DNA of 64,000 nt from Bifidobacteriaceae bacterium (lineage in GTDB: Bacteria; Actinomycetota; Actinomycetes; Actinomycetales; Bifidobacteriaceae), in the NCBI GenBank assembly GCA_022651005.1, contig JALCQD010000001.1, forward strand, positions 248,001-312,000, read 5' to 3'. A program made the position numbers and the translations under genes. The notes under the pieces are model-generated. The model searched no databases and was not told the origin of the DNA. It worked only from the letters and a program-made list of their open reading frames with translations. Of this stretch, positions 27,735-36,805 are shown piece after piece; the first letter of the stretch is position 1, and the number at the start of each line of letters is the position of its first letter.

Positions 27735-27761
27735 AAAAAAAGCCCTGCACACAGGCAGAGC
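27735..27761 (-). terminator. Intrinsic terminator (attenuator) in the rplJ leader
   Basis: On the minus strand GCTCTGC and GCAGGGC form a 7-bp stem with one G-U pair around a 6-nt loop, followed directly by seven Ts. It stands between the rplJ promoter and start codon, about 60 bp before the ATG, so it must be read through or disrupted for rplJ-rplL expression. Confidence 0.8.
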
Positions 27762-27883
27762 GGACTTCACCGAAGCGAAATATTCTCAACCTGCGCTGGC
27801 CTCACGAGGAAGCTTCGGGAACCGTGTTTGCACCTCTCGGCACGCACACTGCTCCAACCAACGGTCTGTGGTTTACAGATGAG

Positions 27884-27912
27884 ACTATACACGAGAGGGA
27901 GCGACATGCCAA
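27884..27912 (-). promoter_or_regulatory. Promoter of rplJ-rplL
   Basis: On the minus strand TTGGCA (27907-27912) and TATAGT (27884-27889) are 17 bp apart, close to the sigma-A consensus. This leaves a leader of about 200 nt before rplJ, long enough for an L10-type regulatory fold. Confidence 0.8.
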
Positions 27913-28025
27913 ACTTCTGCCGTCGTTCACCTCTGGGACAGCGGTAACGCTGTTACAGTGACATCATCAGCAGAATATCATTTCGATGAGTTCACTACGG
28001 TTGCTCATCCTCTTCGAAAGGTCTC

Positions 28026-28538
28026 ATGACCGCATCACACAATCCCGAACACACTCAAATTTCAGCGGCTGACATCACGGTCGACATCACCACCGACCTC
28101 GAAAGTCAGGCGCACCGAGACTCCATCGCCATCCGCACAGAGGTATTCGTGCGCGAGCAACATGTTCCGGTGGAACTCGAAGTGGACGCCGAGGAAGGCC
28201 TGTGCACCTATTTTGTGGCGTATGTCCATGAAGAAACGAGCACGAAGGGAACATCCCTCCTCCTGCCAGCTGCCACGCTTCGCCTCCTGCCGACCAGTTA
28301 CGGCCTCCATGTTCAGCGCGTTGCCGTTGCAAAACCTTACCGCAGCACCGGCTTGGGCCGCGAAATCATGCTGCATGTCATCGATTATGCGCGCGTGCGC
28401 GGCGTGCGTGAGCTACGCCTCGACGCTCAGACTCACGCCACCGGATTCTATGAAAGTCTCGGGTTCGAGTACGCCGATCGCCCCGAATTCATGGACGCCG
28501 GCATCGCCCACCGAGAAATGTTCCTGCACCTGAAGTAA
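28026..28538 (+). CDS. GNAT N-acetyltransferase, ElaA-like
   Basis: The 170-residue protein starts with GAAAGG before ATG 28026. It has an RTEVFVREQHVPVELEVD segment, typical of ElaA-like acetyltransferases, then LHVQRVAVAKPYRSTGLGRE (acetyl-CoA loop). LRLDAQTHATGFYESLGFEY and a final AHREMFLHL complete the fold. The substrate is unknown. It is monocistronic, between the rplJ promoter region and a convergent two-component system. Confidence 0.88.
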   Translation: MTASHNPEHTQISAADITVDITTDLESQAHRDSIAIRTEVFVREQHVPVELEVDAEEGLCTYFVAYVHEETSTKGTSLLLPAATLRLLPTSYGLHVQRVAVAKPYRSTGLGREIMLHVIDYARVRGVRELRLDAQTHATGFYESLGFEYADRPEFMDAGIAHREMFLHLK

Positions 28539-28562
28539 TAACGACTCAGGCGCCCCACGGTG

Positions 28563-29279
28563 TCAGAGGTCGGCGCGCTCGACAAGACGTGCCAGCTGAA
28601 TGCGGTTGAGTCCGAGCTTGTCGGCGGCGGCAGACAAATGCACCTTCACTGTCCGCTCACTGATGAACATCTTTTCCGCAATCTCGTTATTGCGCAATCC
28701 TTGGGCACTCAACAAAACAGCCGTTCGCTCGCGCTCACTGAGTTCGTCGAGTTGCGCCCGCGCCGCCGCTTGTCGGTCCATTGGCCGGTCCGCCGTAAGT
28801 TCGCGGAGAAGCTGTTTCTGACTAGCGGAATTGAACTGCGGCGTTCCCTCGTATACTCCCACCACGCGGTGAATCATCTCTTGAGGAGAATCCGTTTTGG
28901 ATACGAATCCCTCAGCCCCCGCCTCGATGGCGCGTTCCGCCATACCAGAGGGACTCAGAGACGTCAGTATGAGAACATGCGGCGATCCCGGGAGTGCACG
29001 AAACGCCGCGGTACCCTGAATGCCATCCATTCCTCCGGGAATGTTGATGTCCATGAGCACCACATCCACCGGGTGATCGCGGGTCAATGCGAGTGCATCC
29101 TCCACGGAGAGCGCGGAGAAAGCGACCTTTAATCGATCGTGCGAGTAATCGGTAAGGATCAGCGACACCGCCTGGCAAATCATGGGATCGTCATCGACAA
29201 TGGCAACTCTGATAGTGTCCGGTTCGGCGTCTGATGCGTGCATGGTCCCCATGATATCGGTCGGGCGTGGCAGGCTCAT
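28563..29279 (-). CDS. NarL/LuxR-family response regulator
   Basis: The 238-residue frame has a receiver domain (about 22-145) with acidic pair VDDD, phosphoacceptor Asp in VVLMDINIPGG and Lys in GFVSKTD. The C-terminal LuxR-type HTH follows, with LSERERTAVLLSAQGLRNNE and MFISERTVKVHLSA. Starts at the later Met codons (MGTMHASD) are possible. It follows its kinase by 9 bp. Targets are unknown. Confidence 0.92.
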   Translation of the reverse strand: MSLPRPTDIMGTMHASDAEPDTIRVAIVDDDPMICQAVSLILTDYSHDRLKVAFSALSVEDALALTRDHPVDVVLMDINIPGGMDGIQGTAAFRALPGSPHVLILTSLSPSGMAERAIEAGAEGFVSKTDSPQEMIHRVVGVYEGTPQFNSASQKQLLRELTADRPMDRQAAARAQLDELSERERTAVLLSAQGLRNNEIAEKMFISERTVKVHLSAAADKLGLNRIQLARLVERADL

Positions 29280-29288
29280 GACGCCGGC

Positions 29289-30701
29289 TCAGGAAATCGG
29301 CACGAAGGGAAGACTGACATCCAGGTGGAACACGGAACGTCGGTCTGTTCCATAAGCGCACGTCCCCTTGCATTCCTCCACCCGCGGTGCGAGACCTTTC
29401 AGCCCATTGCCGCCATGCGCACCCGATGCCATACCGGACGGAAGGGGCATCGACGTGCCTCCCGGAGTTGGTACTCCAGTTTGAGTTCCCTCTTGTGGCA
29501 GCAGCGGAACCGGATTCGTCATGGAAATGGTGATGCCTTTGGTGGGGATCACCGAAATGCTCAAAGATACAGGAACACCCGGGGCATGGCGGCGCGCATT
29601 GGTGAGGCCCTCTTGTACGGCGCGAAAGGCGACCTTTCCCACGTTAGGGCTGAGTGCGCTCAATCCGCGGATATCAACCCAGAGCCGCAGCTCGGTTCCC
29701 GACTCACGCACATCCGCAAAGAGCGCATCAAGCGCGTCCTGAGTCAGGGCCGTCTCCTCCCCTGGCGCAAGGAGCCGAGCCGCGGAATCCGGGTGCCTCA
29801 ACATGTCGATGATGCTGTGCGCCTCATCGAGAGCTCCTGCCGCTTGACTCCGCAGATCGTCGGATTTCCGCTGAATTGACGCCTGCAATTGGGAATCTGT
29901 TGGGGCTTGCCGCAATTTCTCGACGTCTGCCCCCAAAGTCGTGGCATTGACGGCAATGAGCGAAAGGCTGTGCGCCAGCGTGTCGTGTGCCTCAGCCGCT
30001 ATGGAATCGGCGATCTGCTTATTGCTCAGGCTTGTTTGAATATCGTCTGCCCGCTGTTTTTCCGAACGCGCCTGGGCCAACGAACGACGCGATACTGCAG
30101 CGTTTCTCATGGCAATGCCACAGAAAACGCCGATACCCATGAGAATGGCGGGGACAAAGAGGCAGATGAGCCACCCCGTCACATTCAGCATGCCGGATGC
30201 CGTGTGGACCGCTTCACCGTTCCCACCCTGCCCAAAAAAGGTGAGAATAAGCGAATATTTCATCGGAGCCGATAAATCTACGACGTACGACATGACTGAG
30301 GCGACATAGGCGAACGCTGCGCACAGAGTGATGTTATGTCGATTACTTCTGCGCGCCACGAGGCCAGCGATCCCGACAATCGCGAAAAGGGAATCAAGCT
30401 GGAAAAGCAAGGTGACTCCACTTGCGATGAGAGACACCACATAGGGTCGTTTCTCTCTCCACATGAGAAAGAACGGAGCGACAATACCCACTAGCGTTCC
30501 CAGAGCTCTGAGCGTGAAAAACCAGTTGTTTCCGAGCGCAAGCGCCCAATTTCCTCCAAAGGACGCGATGGAAAGATTCATCACAGCGCATACCACAATA
30601 AGGGCGACAGTGTAGCCGCGCCTAGCGGGAATGTTCATCTGGTCCTCATCGTCGTCAGAGGTCCGAGGTGCGTGCAGCAGTGATGTCATAGCCCTCATCA
30701 T
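29289..30701 (-). CDS. Sensor histidine kinase of the HisKA_3/NarX type
   Basis: The 470-residue frame could start at a later ATG (30689, after GAGGG). It has five or six membrane helices in the first ~215 residues and no clear extracellular domain. The dimerisation helix has the phosphoacceptor His in EAHDTLAHSLSLIAVNA. The ATPase domain follows, with AVQEGLTNARRHAPG and GGNGLKGLAPRVEE. The ATPase region contains a Pro/Gly-rich insert of about 35 residues. It pairs with the NarL-type regulator downstream, as in systems for cell-envelope or antibiotic stress. Confidence 0.9.
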   Translation of the reverse strand: MMRAMTSLLHAPRTSDDDEDQMNIPARRGYTVALIVVCAVMNLSIASFGGNWALALGNNWFFTLRALGTLVGIVAPFFLMWREKRPYVVSLIASGVTLLFQLDSLFAIVGIAGLVARRSNRHNITLCAAFAYVASVMSYVVDLSAPMKYSLILTFFGQGGNGEAVHTASGMLNVTGWLICLFVPAILMGIGVFCGIAMRNAAVSRRSLAQARSEKQRADDIQTSLSNKQIADSIAAEAHDTLAHSLSLIAVNATTLGADVEKLRQAPTDSQLQASIQRKSDDLRSQAAGALDEAHSIIDMLRHPDSAARLLAPGEETALTQDALDALFADVRESGTELRLWVDIRGLSALSPNVGKVAFRAVQEGLTNARRHAPGVPVSLSISVIPTKGITISMTNPVPLLPQEGTQTGVPTPGGTSMPLPSGMASGAHGGNGLKGLAPRVEECKGTCAYGTDRRSVFHLDVSLPFVPIS

Positions 30702-30896
30702 ATGAACGCCAACGGAAGTGCGTCAGTGACCGAGAGGGCACATCTCGGAGCCAAACCACTACGTTCGTGTCGCTGAATTCTGCCCAAAGGTGCACCCCAT
30801 GCTGCCCTTCCGCCCAATTGTGGCGGAATGAACCTGTTTATAGCGTAAAGACGTCAATGCTTTCAAGAACCATTGCGAAGAGAAAGACTTCATCTC

Positions 30897-31763
30897 ATGA
30901 CTGACAATAATCAGCAGCCGACCCCAGTACGACCAACGCCGCCAGCACAACCAGTACGACCAACGCCGCCAGCACAACCAGAACAACAAGCGGCGCCCCA
31001 ACAAGCAGCAAAAGGCACCACCGCCTCAGGAATCACAGCTCTCGTTCTCGGTATTCTCGCCGCTATTTTGAGCTTCATCCCGATTATCAATAATTTTGCT
31101 GCGTTCCTTGCGGTGGTCGGCATTGTTTTCGGCATCATTGGATTTGTGGCCACGAAGAAAACGGGCAAGAAAAAGGGGCGGGGCATTGCCATCGCGGGTG
31201 CGATTCTTTCGATTCTCGCGCTCGTCATCACGCTGGTGATGCAGTCGGCTTTCTCTTCTGCTATCGATTCCGCCACGTCTTCAGCGGCCAAGGATTCCAC
31301 GAGCTCGTCGGCGTCTGATTCAACCTCATCAAAAAAGTCAGACAACGCTTCTGATTCCTCGGATTCCAAGGCCACCGCGTCGAGCGGAACGCAGAAGACC
31401 GAGGGTGACGTCGCGGGAGCACACGCCTCCATCAAGTCTCTCGCAAAGTCAGCGAACGATTACAACGGAAAGCCCACCGTGCTGGTGACCGTGGAGTGGA
31501 AGAACACCTCCGACGACAATCAGATGATCACCACTGCGCTCAATCCCAAGGCATATCAAAAAGGAAAGTCTCTCGAGACCGCCATCTATACGGCTGCTCC
31601 TAAAGGCTATGACGCCCAAGCGGAGCTGACGGAAATCAAGCCCGGCGCCACTGCCACCACAATCCTTGCCTATGTGCTCGATGACTCCTCCACTTCCGTC
31701 GAAGTGGAGCTCAGCAATCTGTTCGACAACAGCACGAAGATCACACGCACATTCTCGCTATAG
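30897..31763 (+). CDS. DUF4190/DUF5067-like membrane-anchored protein
   Basis: The start is placed at ATG 30897, giving 288 residues. A Pro/Gln-rich head includes two identical VRPTPPAQP repeats. Next come two membrane segments separated by a basic loop (KKTGKKKGRG), a DUF4190-like unit. A Ser/Asp-rich linker of about 45 residues leads to an exported domain that resembles DUF5067 (VLVTVEWKNTSDDNQMITTAL). Such proteins are common in Gram-positive envelopes and their function is unknown. The gene stands alone. Confidence 0.7.
   Translation: MTDNNQQPTPVRPTPPAQPVRPTPPAQPEQQAAPQQAAKGTTASGITALVLGILAAILSFIPIINNFAAFLAVVGIVFGIIGFVATKKTGKKKGRGIAIAGAILSILALVITLVMQSAFSSAIDSATSSAAKDSTSSSASDSTSSKKSDNASDSSDSKATASSGTQKTEGDVAGAHASIKSLAKSANDYNGKPTVLVTVEWKNTSDDNQMITTALNPKAYQKGKSLETAIYTAAPKGYDAQAELTEIKPGATATTILAYVLDDSSTSVEVELSNLFDNSTKITRTFSL
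30924..30977 (+). repeat. 27-bp perfect tandem duplication inside a coding region
   Basis: Two exact copies (30924-30950 and 30951-30977) of a 27-bp unit beginning CCAGTACGACCAACG encode the Pro-rich repeats of the DUF4190-like protein. The absence of any silent change indicates a recent duplication. Confidence 0.9.
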
Positions 31764-31792
31764 CTCACTGCAAAGCCGCACAAGAGAACTGC

Positions 31793-31838
31793 AAGAGTCT
31801 CGCTTCGGATGAAATCTTTCACTCGAAACGAGGCTCTT
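31793..31838. terminator. Bidirectional terminator between convergent genes
   Basis: AAGAGTCTCG (31793-31802) pairs with CGAGGCTCTT (31829-31838), with one T-G pair. It lies between the DUF4190-like gene and mtnN. CTTCTTT follows on the plus strand. Confidence 0.65.
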
Positions 31839-31877
31839 CTTTACGCTGCGAGAACTACTCTCTCAGCGCCAACGCTC

Positions 31878-32591
31878 TCACATTCTCTTGATGATGGCGA
31901 GAACCAGCTCGGAGGCGGTGTCAGCAAAGCGCGAGATGTCGAAATGCTTGAAGGACTCGTATTCGGTGTCAGCGTTGTCGCTCATGGCACGAATCACGAG
32001 TGCAGGCACCTTGTTCTTCAGCGCAATGTGCACCACTGCCGCGCCTTCCATCTCCACGGCGTCGGCACCTGTCTGCTCCTTCACGGACGCGGTCATGTCG
32101 TCGCCGGATACAAAGTGATTGCCTGAGGCAATGATGCCGATGATGTACTTGGTGCCTTGCTCCTCCAACGCCTGTTCGGCGATACGGATGAGACGCGGAT
32201 CGGAATGGTATTCCTGTACCTGCGGATTCGAGGCTGCGAGGAGCTCCATGTCCGAATCGAGATAGCGCAACGTTCCGCCCAGCACCACGTCATCGATGTG
32301 CAAATCCTTGTTGAGGTTGCCAGCAATGCCGGAGAACAGAACGGCCTTGGGCGAATACTTCGTGATGAGATGCTGTGTTGCCGCAGCAGCCGCCACGGTC
32401 CCCATGCCTGCCACAGTGGCCACCACGCGCAGGGTGTTAACGCGATTGCTCACGATGGAACCGGTAGTGACGGTGAGACCCGCTTCCTTCACGTTCTTCA
32501 CATCTGAGAGATGACGGGCGAGCAAATCGATTTCCTCGTCCAGCGCACCCAGAACGGCGATGGTTGCAATCCTATTTTCAGTGGTCACCAT
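31878..32591 (-). CDS. mtnN: 5'-methylthioadenosine/S-adenosylhomocysteine nucleosidase
   Basis: The enzyme cleaves adenine from MTA and SAH, recycling products of SAM use and feeding AI-2 formation when LuxS is present. The start is ATG 32591 with GGGAG upstream, giving 237 residues. Catalytic marks are Glu in LGALDEEIDLL, VEMEGAAVVHIA and Asp in RAMSDNADTE. GIAGNLNKDLHIDDVV matches the family core. It is monocistronic, with its promoter in 32610-32732. Confidence 0.93.
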   Translation of the reverse strand: MVTTENRIATIAVLGALDEEIDLLARHLSDVKNVKEAGLTVTTGSIVSNRVNTLRVVATVAGMGTVAAAAATQHLITKYSPKAVLFSGIAGNLNKDLHIDDVVLGGTLRYLDSDMELLAASNPQVQEYHSDPRLIRIAEQALEEQGTKYIIGIIASGNHFVSGDDMTASVKEQTGADAVEMEGAAVVHIALKNKVPALVIRAMSDNADTEYESFKHFDISRFADTASELVLAIIKRM

Positions 32592-32732
32592 TGTATGATC
32601 TCCCAGCATTCTTGAGACGTCCGTGCGCTTGTGGCCCGCGGACGTCTGCCTTCAGTCATTCAGACATATAAACGACGTCGTTACTCTACTGGTGAGACTG
32701 TACCGTCGAATTATTTCCGGATTTTTTGGCGC

Positions 32733-33968
32733 TCACTTCCACCGTCGCGTCGATACGGCGTCGGCGAGGGTACGAAGCAACCGCTCGGTATCGTTCCACG
32801 ACAAGCAGCGATCCGTGACGGACTGACCGTATACCAGGTTCTTGAGAGGCGCGGGCTTCTGATTGCCCCCCACGAGGAAGCTCTCCATCATGACGCCCGA
32901 GATATTCGGCTCACCATCGGCGATGCGGCGGGCAATGTCCTCGACCACCTTTGCCTGACGTACCTCGGACTTCCCGGAGTTGCCGTGCGAGGCGTCGATG
33001 ACGAGCCCGTGGGCTGCAGCCGAATCAGCCGGCATCTCCTCACGCACTTGTTCCATGGCATTCCTCACCGACGCGGAATCGTAGTTCGGCCCGTGAGAGG
33101 AGCCACGCAGCACCACATGGCAGTCCGGGTTGCCGAGCGTCTCCACAGCCGCCGCACGTCCACGGTGGTCAATGCCAAAGAACGTGTGCTGCTGTGCCGC
33201 GGTGAAGCATCCATCGATGGCTGCCTTGACCGAGCCGTCGGTGGCGTTCTTGAAGCCCACCGGCATCGACAGGCCGCTCGCCAACTGACGATGCACCTGA
33301 GACTCCGTATTCCGAGCACCAATGGCACCCCAACTCACAGCATCAGAAATATACTGAGGGCTCGTGGGCTCGAGGAACTCCGTGGCAGCGGCGAGATTCT
33401 GGCCGAGCACATCGAGTAAAATCTTCCGAGCCAGCAGCAAGCCCTTCTTGATGTGGTGCGTGCCATCGAGATCCGGGTCATTGATGAGACCCTTCCACCC
33501 GATGGTGGTGCGCGGCTTCTCAAAATACACACGCATCACAATGAGCAACTCACCACCAAGCTCATCCTTCAGCTTGCTCAGCCGCGTGGCGTACTCATGA
33601 GCAGCCTTGGGATCGTGAATGGAGCAGGGCCCCACAATCACCACGAGACGATCGTCCTGACCGTAGAGGCACGCGCGCAATTCGTCGCGCGAATAGGCCA
33701 CGATGTTGCGCATGTCTTCGGTGAGCGGCAGCTTCTTGAGCACAGACGCCGGCGTGGGCAGAGGATCAAGCTCCAGCACACGACGGTTGACGATGGGATC
33801 AATGCCCTCTTCGTCCTCCCACCGCGACATATTGTCCATTTCGAAGGGATTCTTACCCTCCTTGAGCGCCATGCGGATGGCGGCGAGCTGCTCCTCGTCA
33901 TCGTCGAGCGGGGCAGATGAATTCACGTTTTCGGTTGCCGACACACCTTCGGCGTTGTCCTCGCTCAT
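32733..33968 (-). CDS. DAHP synthase, class I (second copy of a tandem pair)
   Basis: The enzyme joins phosphoenolpyruvate and erythrose-4-phosphate in the first step of the shikimate pathway. The 411-residue protein has VIVGPCSIHDPKAAHEYATR, MRVYFEKPRTTIGWKGLIND, the barrel segment with SWGAIGARNTESQVHRQLAS, and VIDASHGNSGK. It is of the AroF/G/H type. The start overlaps the upstream paralogue's stop by 4 bp. It has a longer acidic N-terminus than the other copy. Two copies probably differ in feedback inhibition, and large stretches are nearly identical at DNA level. Confidence 0.94.
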   Translation of the reverse strand: MSEDNAEGVSATENVNSSAPLDDDEEQLAAIRMALKEGKNPFEMDNMSRWEDEEGIDPIVNRRVLELDPLPTPASVLKKLPLTEDMRNIVAYSRDELRACLYGQDDRLVVIVGPCSIHDPKAAHEYATRLSKLKDELGGELLIVMRVYFEKPRTTIGWKGLINDPDLDGTHHIKKGLLLARKILLDVLGQNLAAATEFLEPTSPQYISDAVSWGAIGARNTESQVHRQLASGLSMPVGFKNATDGSVKAAIDGCFTAAQQHTFFGIDHRGRAAAVETLGNPDCHVVLRGSSHGPNYDSASVRNAMEQVREEMPADSAAAHGLVIDASHGNSGKSEVRQAKVVEDIARRIADGEPNISGVMMESFLVGGNQKPAPLKNLVYGQSVTDRCLSWNDTERLLRTLADAVSTRRWK

Positions 33969-35167
33969 GCTGCCTCACCCTCACCGTTCATGCGACGGGC
34001 GTCCATCGCGTCATTCAATTCATGCAGGAGCTGTTCCGTGCGTTCCCACGACAGACAGCGATCCGTCACCGATTTTCCGTAGACAAGCGTATCCAATGGT
34101 GCGGGATTCTGGTTGCCCGCCACAAGGAAGCTCTCCATCATGAGGCCGAAGATACCCTGCTCCCCCGCTGCGAGACGCCCCGCGAGCTCGTGAACCACTT
34201 GCGCCTGACGAATCTCGGACTTCCCGGAATTCCCGTGAGAAGCGTCGATGACAACGCCACGTTCCGCAGCTCCCGATGCCTTCGACTCGGAAATTTCCTC
34301 GAGAGCCGCCACGACCGAGTTAGCGTCGTAGTTTGGCCCGTGAGAGGAACCTCGCAGCACCACATGGCAATCCGGGTTGCCCAACGTTTCAGCAGCGATG
34401 ACGTTGCCGTCCACGTTGATCGACAGAAAATGATGCTCAAACTGAGCCGTGTAGCACGAGTCGGCAGCGACGCGGACCGAACCGTCGGTGGCGTTCTTGA
34501 AGCCCACCGGCATCGACAGGCCACTCGCCAACTGCCGATGCACCTGAGACTCCGTATTCCGAGCACCAATGGCACCCCAACTCACAGCATCAGAAATATA
34601 CTGAGGCGTGATGGGATCGAGGAACTCCGTGGCAGCGGGGACTCCCGTTCCCAGCACATCAAGCAGGGTCTTGCGCGCCTGCCACATACCCTTGCGAATA
34701 TTGAAGGTGCCATCGAGATCCGGGTCATTGATGAGACCCTTCCACCCGATGGTGGTGCGCGGCTTCTCAAAATACACACGCATCACCACGAAAAGATTCT
34801 TGGACGTCGCCTGCGCCACCTTCGCCAGACGCGTGGCGTACTCGTGCGCCGCCTTCGGATCGTGAATAGAACACGGTCCCACGATCACAAGCAAGCGGTC
34901 GTCCTGGCCGTTGAGGATGTCTCGGATCTCCTGGCGGGAGCTCTTCACGAGGTGGGCTCGCGTATCATCCAGCGGGAGTTCCTTGAGGAAAGCGCGCGGA
35001 GCCGGAATGGGATCGAGCTGGCGGATATTGACATCTGATGTTTTCGGCACATCGGCGAAAGCCGGATCAGGATTGGAGGCCGTGCGCGGCGTCGTCTGAT
35101 AAAACGATGTGCCCACCTCTTGCGAACTGTCTGGACCACGTAGAACGCTCATCACAACCTCCTCCAC
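33965..35167 (-). CDS. DAHP synthase, class I (first copy of a tandem pair)
   Basis: The 400-residue paralogue of the next gene carries the same motifs: VIVGPCSIHDPKAAHEYATR, FEKPRTTIGWKGLIND, GARNTESQVHRQ and VIDASHGNSGKSE. It differs mainly in the N-terminal ~60 residues and in the segment around residue 240-260, where effector-binding sites lie in E. coli enzymes. It leads the two-gene operon and is coupled by ATGA to the second copy. Its own promoter must be in 35168-35330. Which amino acid inhibits each copy cannot be read. Confidence 0.94.
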   Translation of the reverse strand: MEEVVMSVLRGPDSSQEVGTSFYQTTPRTASNPDPAFADVPKTSDVNIRQLDPIPAPRAFLKELPLDDTRAHLVKSSRQEIRDILNGQDDRLLVIVGPCSIHDPKAAHEYATRLAKVAQATSKNLFVVMRVYFEKPRTTIGWKGLINDPDLDGTFNIRKGMWQARKTLLDVLGTGVPAATEFLDPITPQYISDAVSWGAIGARNTESQVHRQLASGLSMPVGFKNATDGSVRVAADSCYTAQFEHHFLSINVDGNVIAAETLGNPDCHVVLRGSSHGPNYDANSVVAALEEISESKASGAAERGVVIDASHGNSGKSEIRQAQVVHELAGRLAAGEQGIFGLMMESFLVAGNQNPAPLDTLVYGKSVTDRCLSWERTEQLLHELNDAMDARRMNGEGEAA

Positions 35168-35335
35168 TCGTAGGAAACCACTTTTACTGCTTCAAAACTT
35201 CACTGCTTTACCATTGCAGCTTCCGCGCTACACACTGCACCATTTAACCACCCGCACACCTCTCGGCAATTGGAACGGTCACAGCGAGTTCATATATTTC
35301 GAACACGACCATCACTGATTTCGTTCCACAAATGC

Positions 35336-35369
35336 AGCGAGCGTGACCGCTGTGCCGGCCACGCTCGCT
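35336..35369 (-). terminator. Terminator of pepC
   Basis: AGCGAGCGTG (35336-35345) and CACGCTCGCT (35360-35369) form a perfect 10-bp stem around 14 nt, 20 bp after the pepC stop. The T-run is weak (GCATTTG). Confidence 0.7.
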
Positions 35370-35389
35370 ATCAAACTGTGTGCGAATGC

Positions 35390-36724
35390 TTACTTCGCGA
35401 GCGCTCCCATCGGATCCCATGCCGGCAGGCTGATGGGTTCTTCATCCAGTGCCTTTTGATACTCAGCCGGGAGCATGGACTTGGGAACCGCCACCTCATA
35501 CACGAACTCGCTAAACCACGGGTCGTCCATCGTAAAGTAACCCTTGTCGGCAATCTTGTCTCCCCAAGAGTTCTCCACGCGCCAGCGGTTGGTGGTTTTG
35601 CCGTCCTCTGCCACATCCACGCCCACGAAAGCCATGGCGTGATTCATGGCGGAATCGGCGAAGCGCACGCGCTCCTCCTTGTTGAGGTCGAAGTCCACCG
35701 AATATACGGAGCCGTAGTCGAACAGATCCGTTGCCCAGGCGCCATTGGTGCGATCCATCATCGGATGGCAATCGGCACCGAACCATACCGGGATGCCCTG
35801 CTCGGAAAGGATGGTGCGGACGCAATCCTTCATGAACTGGGAATCGACGTTGAGATATTCCGTACGGTCACCATCTACCACGTTGCCGAGGTGCTCGATG
35901 GCGATCTTCTTTCCCTTGGGATGTTCGCGACGCGGATCGTCAACGAGGCACACATAGTCTTCGAGGCCGGCGTCGACGTACTTCTTCCAGAATGCCTGCG
36001 GCGTGAGCTCGCCATCACGATGGAACTCGCCCTCGTCGTCAGTCCATTCCCAATCGATGGACTTCGGTGGGTTGCCCAGATGGATGGTGAGCACACGGTG
36101 GGCAGCGGCAAGTGCCTCGGACACAATGCTCTGCACCTCAGCGGCGTCCTTCGTCTCATAGATGTGTGCAACGGCCTGGCGCAGCACGTGACGCAGCTGC
36201 GTATTGAGTTCGCCCGTGTTCTGCGATGAGGCGGTCTCGGGGAAGAAGTCCTTGGGAACCGCGCCATACTTCTTGTAGATGTTCATGGCCATGGTCCACT
36301 GACCACCATCGCCCATGAGGTCCGTCAACAGATGCTGCACGAGACGAGAATCCTCGGACTCTCCCGCGGACTTCAGCTCAGCCACATCCTGCAGAAAGTA
36401 ATTCGCGCGTTCAAGCTTGTCGAAGTACATGGCATAGCTCTGGGAGAATTCGAAGTCCTTGATGCCGAGGTTCTTCTTGGCAATGAAGCGTGCCACGTTG
36501 AGCGAGCTGAACAGCCAGCACCGGCCGGAATGAGCCTGCGACGTGACCTGGCCATTATCCACAGTGACGGAGAAACGACGCTGAAGATATCGCGCCTTGT
36601 CAAAATTCAGCGCCGTCTTATCAATGCCATTGGCGGTAACGGCATTGAGTGCAAGACGATTGCTTGGCGCTGCGTCGAAGGCATTCTCAAGATTGTTCAG
36701 TGTTGCCACATCCAAAGATTTCAC
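35390..36724 (-). CDS. pepC: Cysteine aminopeptidase C (bleomycin hydrolase family)
   Basis: This cytoplasmic C1B peptidase removes N-terminal residues from peptides. The 444-residue protein has the full triad: Cys in QAHSGRCWLFSSLNVARF, His in MNHAMAFVGVD and Asn in VENSWGDK. Length and the N-terminal SNRLALNAVTANGI match the family. The C-terminal tail (MGALAK) would reach into the active site of the hexamer and set aminopeptidase specificity. It is monocistronic, with a terminator downstream and AAGGGAGC ahead of the ATG. Confidence 0.96.
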   Translation of the reverse strand: MKSLDVATLNNLENAFDAAPSNRLALNAVTANGIDKTALNFDKARYLQRRFSVTVDNGQVTSQAHSGRCWLFSSLNVARFIAKKNLGIKDFEFSQSYAMYFDKLERANYFLQDVAELKSAGESEDSRLVQHLLTDLMGDGGQWTMAMNIYKKYGAVPKDFFPETASSQNTGELNTQLRHVLRQAVAHIYETKDAAEVQSIVSEALAAAHRVLTIHLGNPPKSIDWEWTDDEGEFHRDGELTPQAFWKKYVDAGLEDYVCLVDDPRREHPKGKKIAIEHLGNVVDGDRTEYLNVDSQFMKDCVRTILSEQGIPVWFGADCHPMMDRTNGAWATDLFDYGSVYSVDFDLNKEERVRFADSAMNHAMAFVGVDVAEDGKTTNRWRVENSWGDKIADKGYFTMDDPWFSEFVYEVAVPKSMLPAEYQKALDEEPISLPAWDPMGALAK

Positions 36725-36805
36725 TTGTGATAGCTCCCTTATTTTCTGCTACTTCTACTACGTTACTTATTTGACGTTCGGATTGGACACAATCCTAAAC
36801 TCGCT

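Noticed and set aside
33917-35038. 373-codon plus-strand frame opposite the first DAHP synthase, and a similar one opposite the second
   Set aside because: Both mirror the two paralogous genes, so their similarity to each other follows from the real genes. No independent coding evidence exists.
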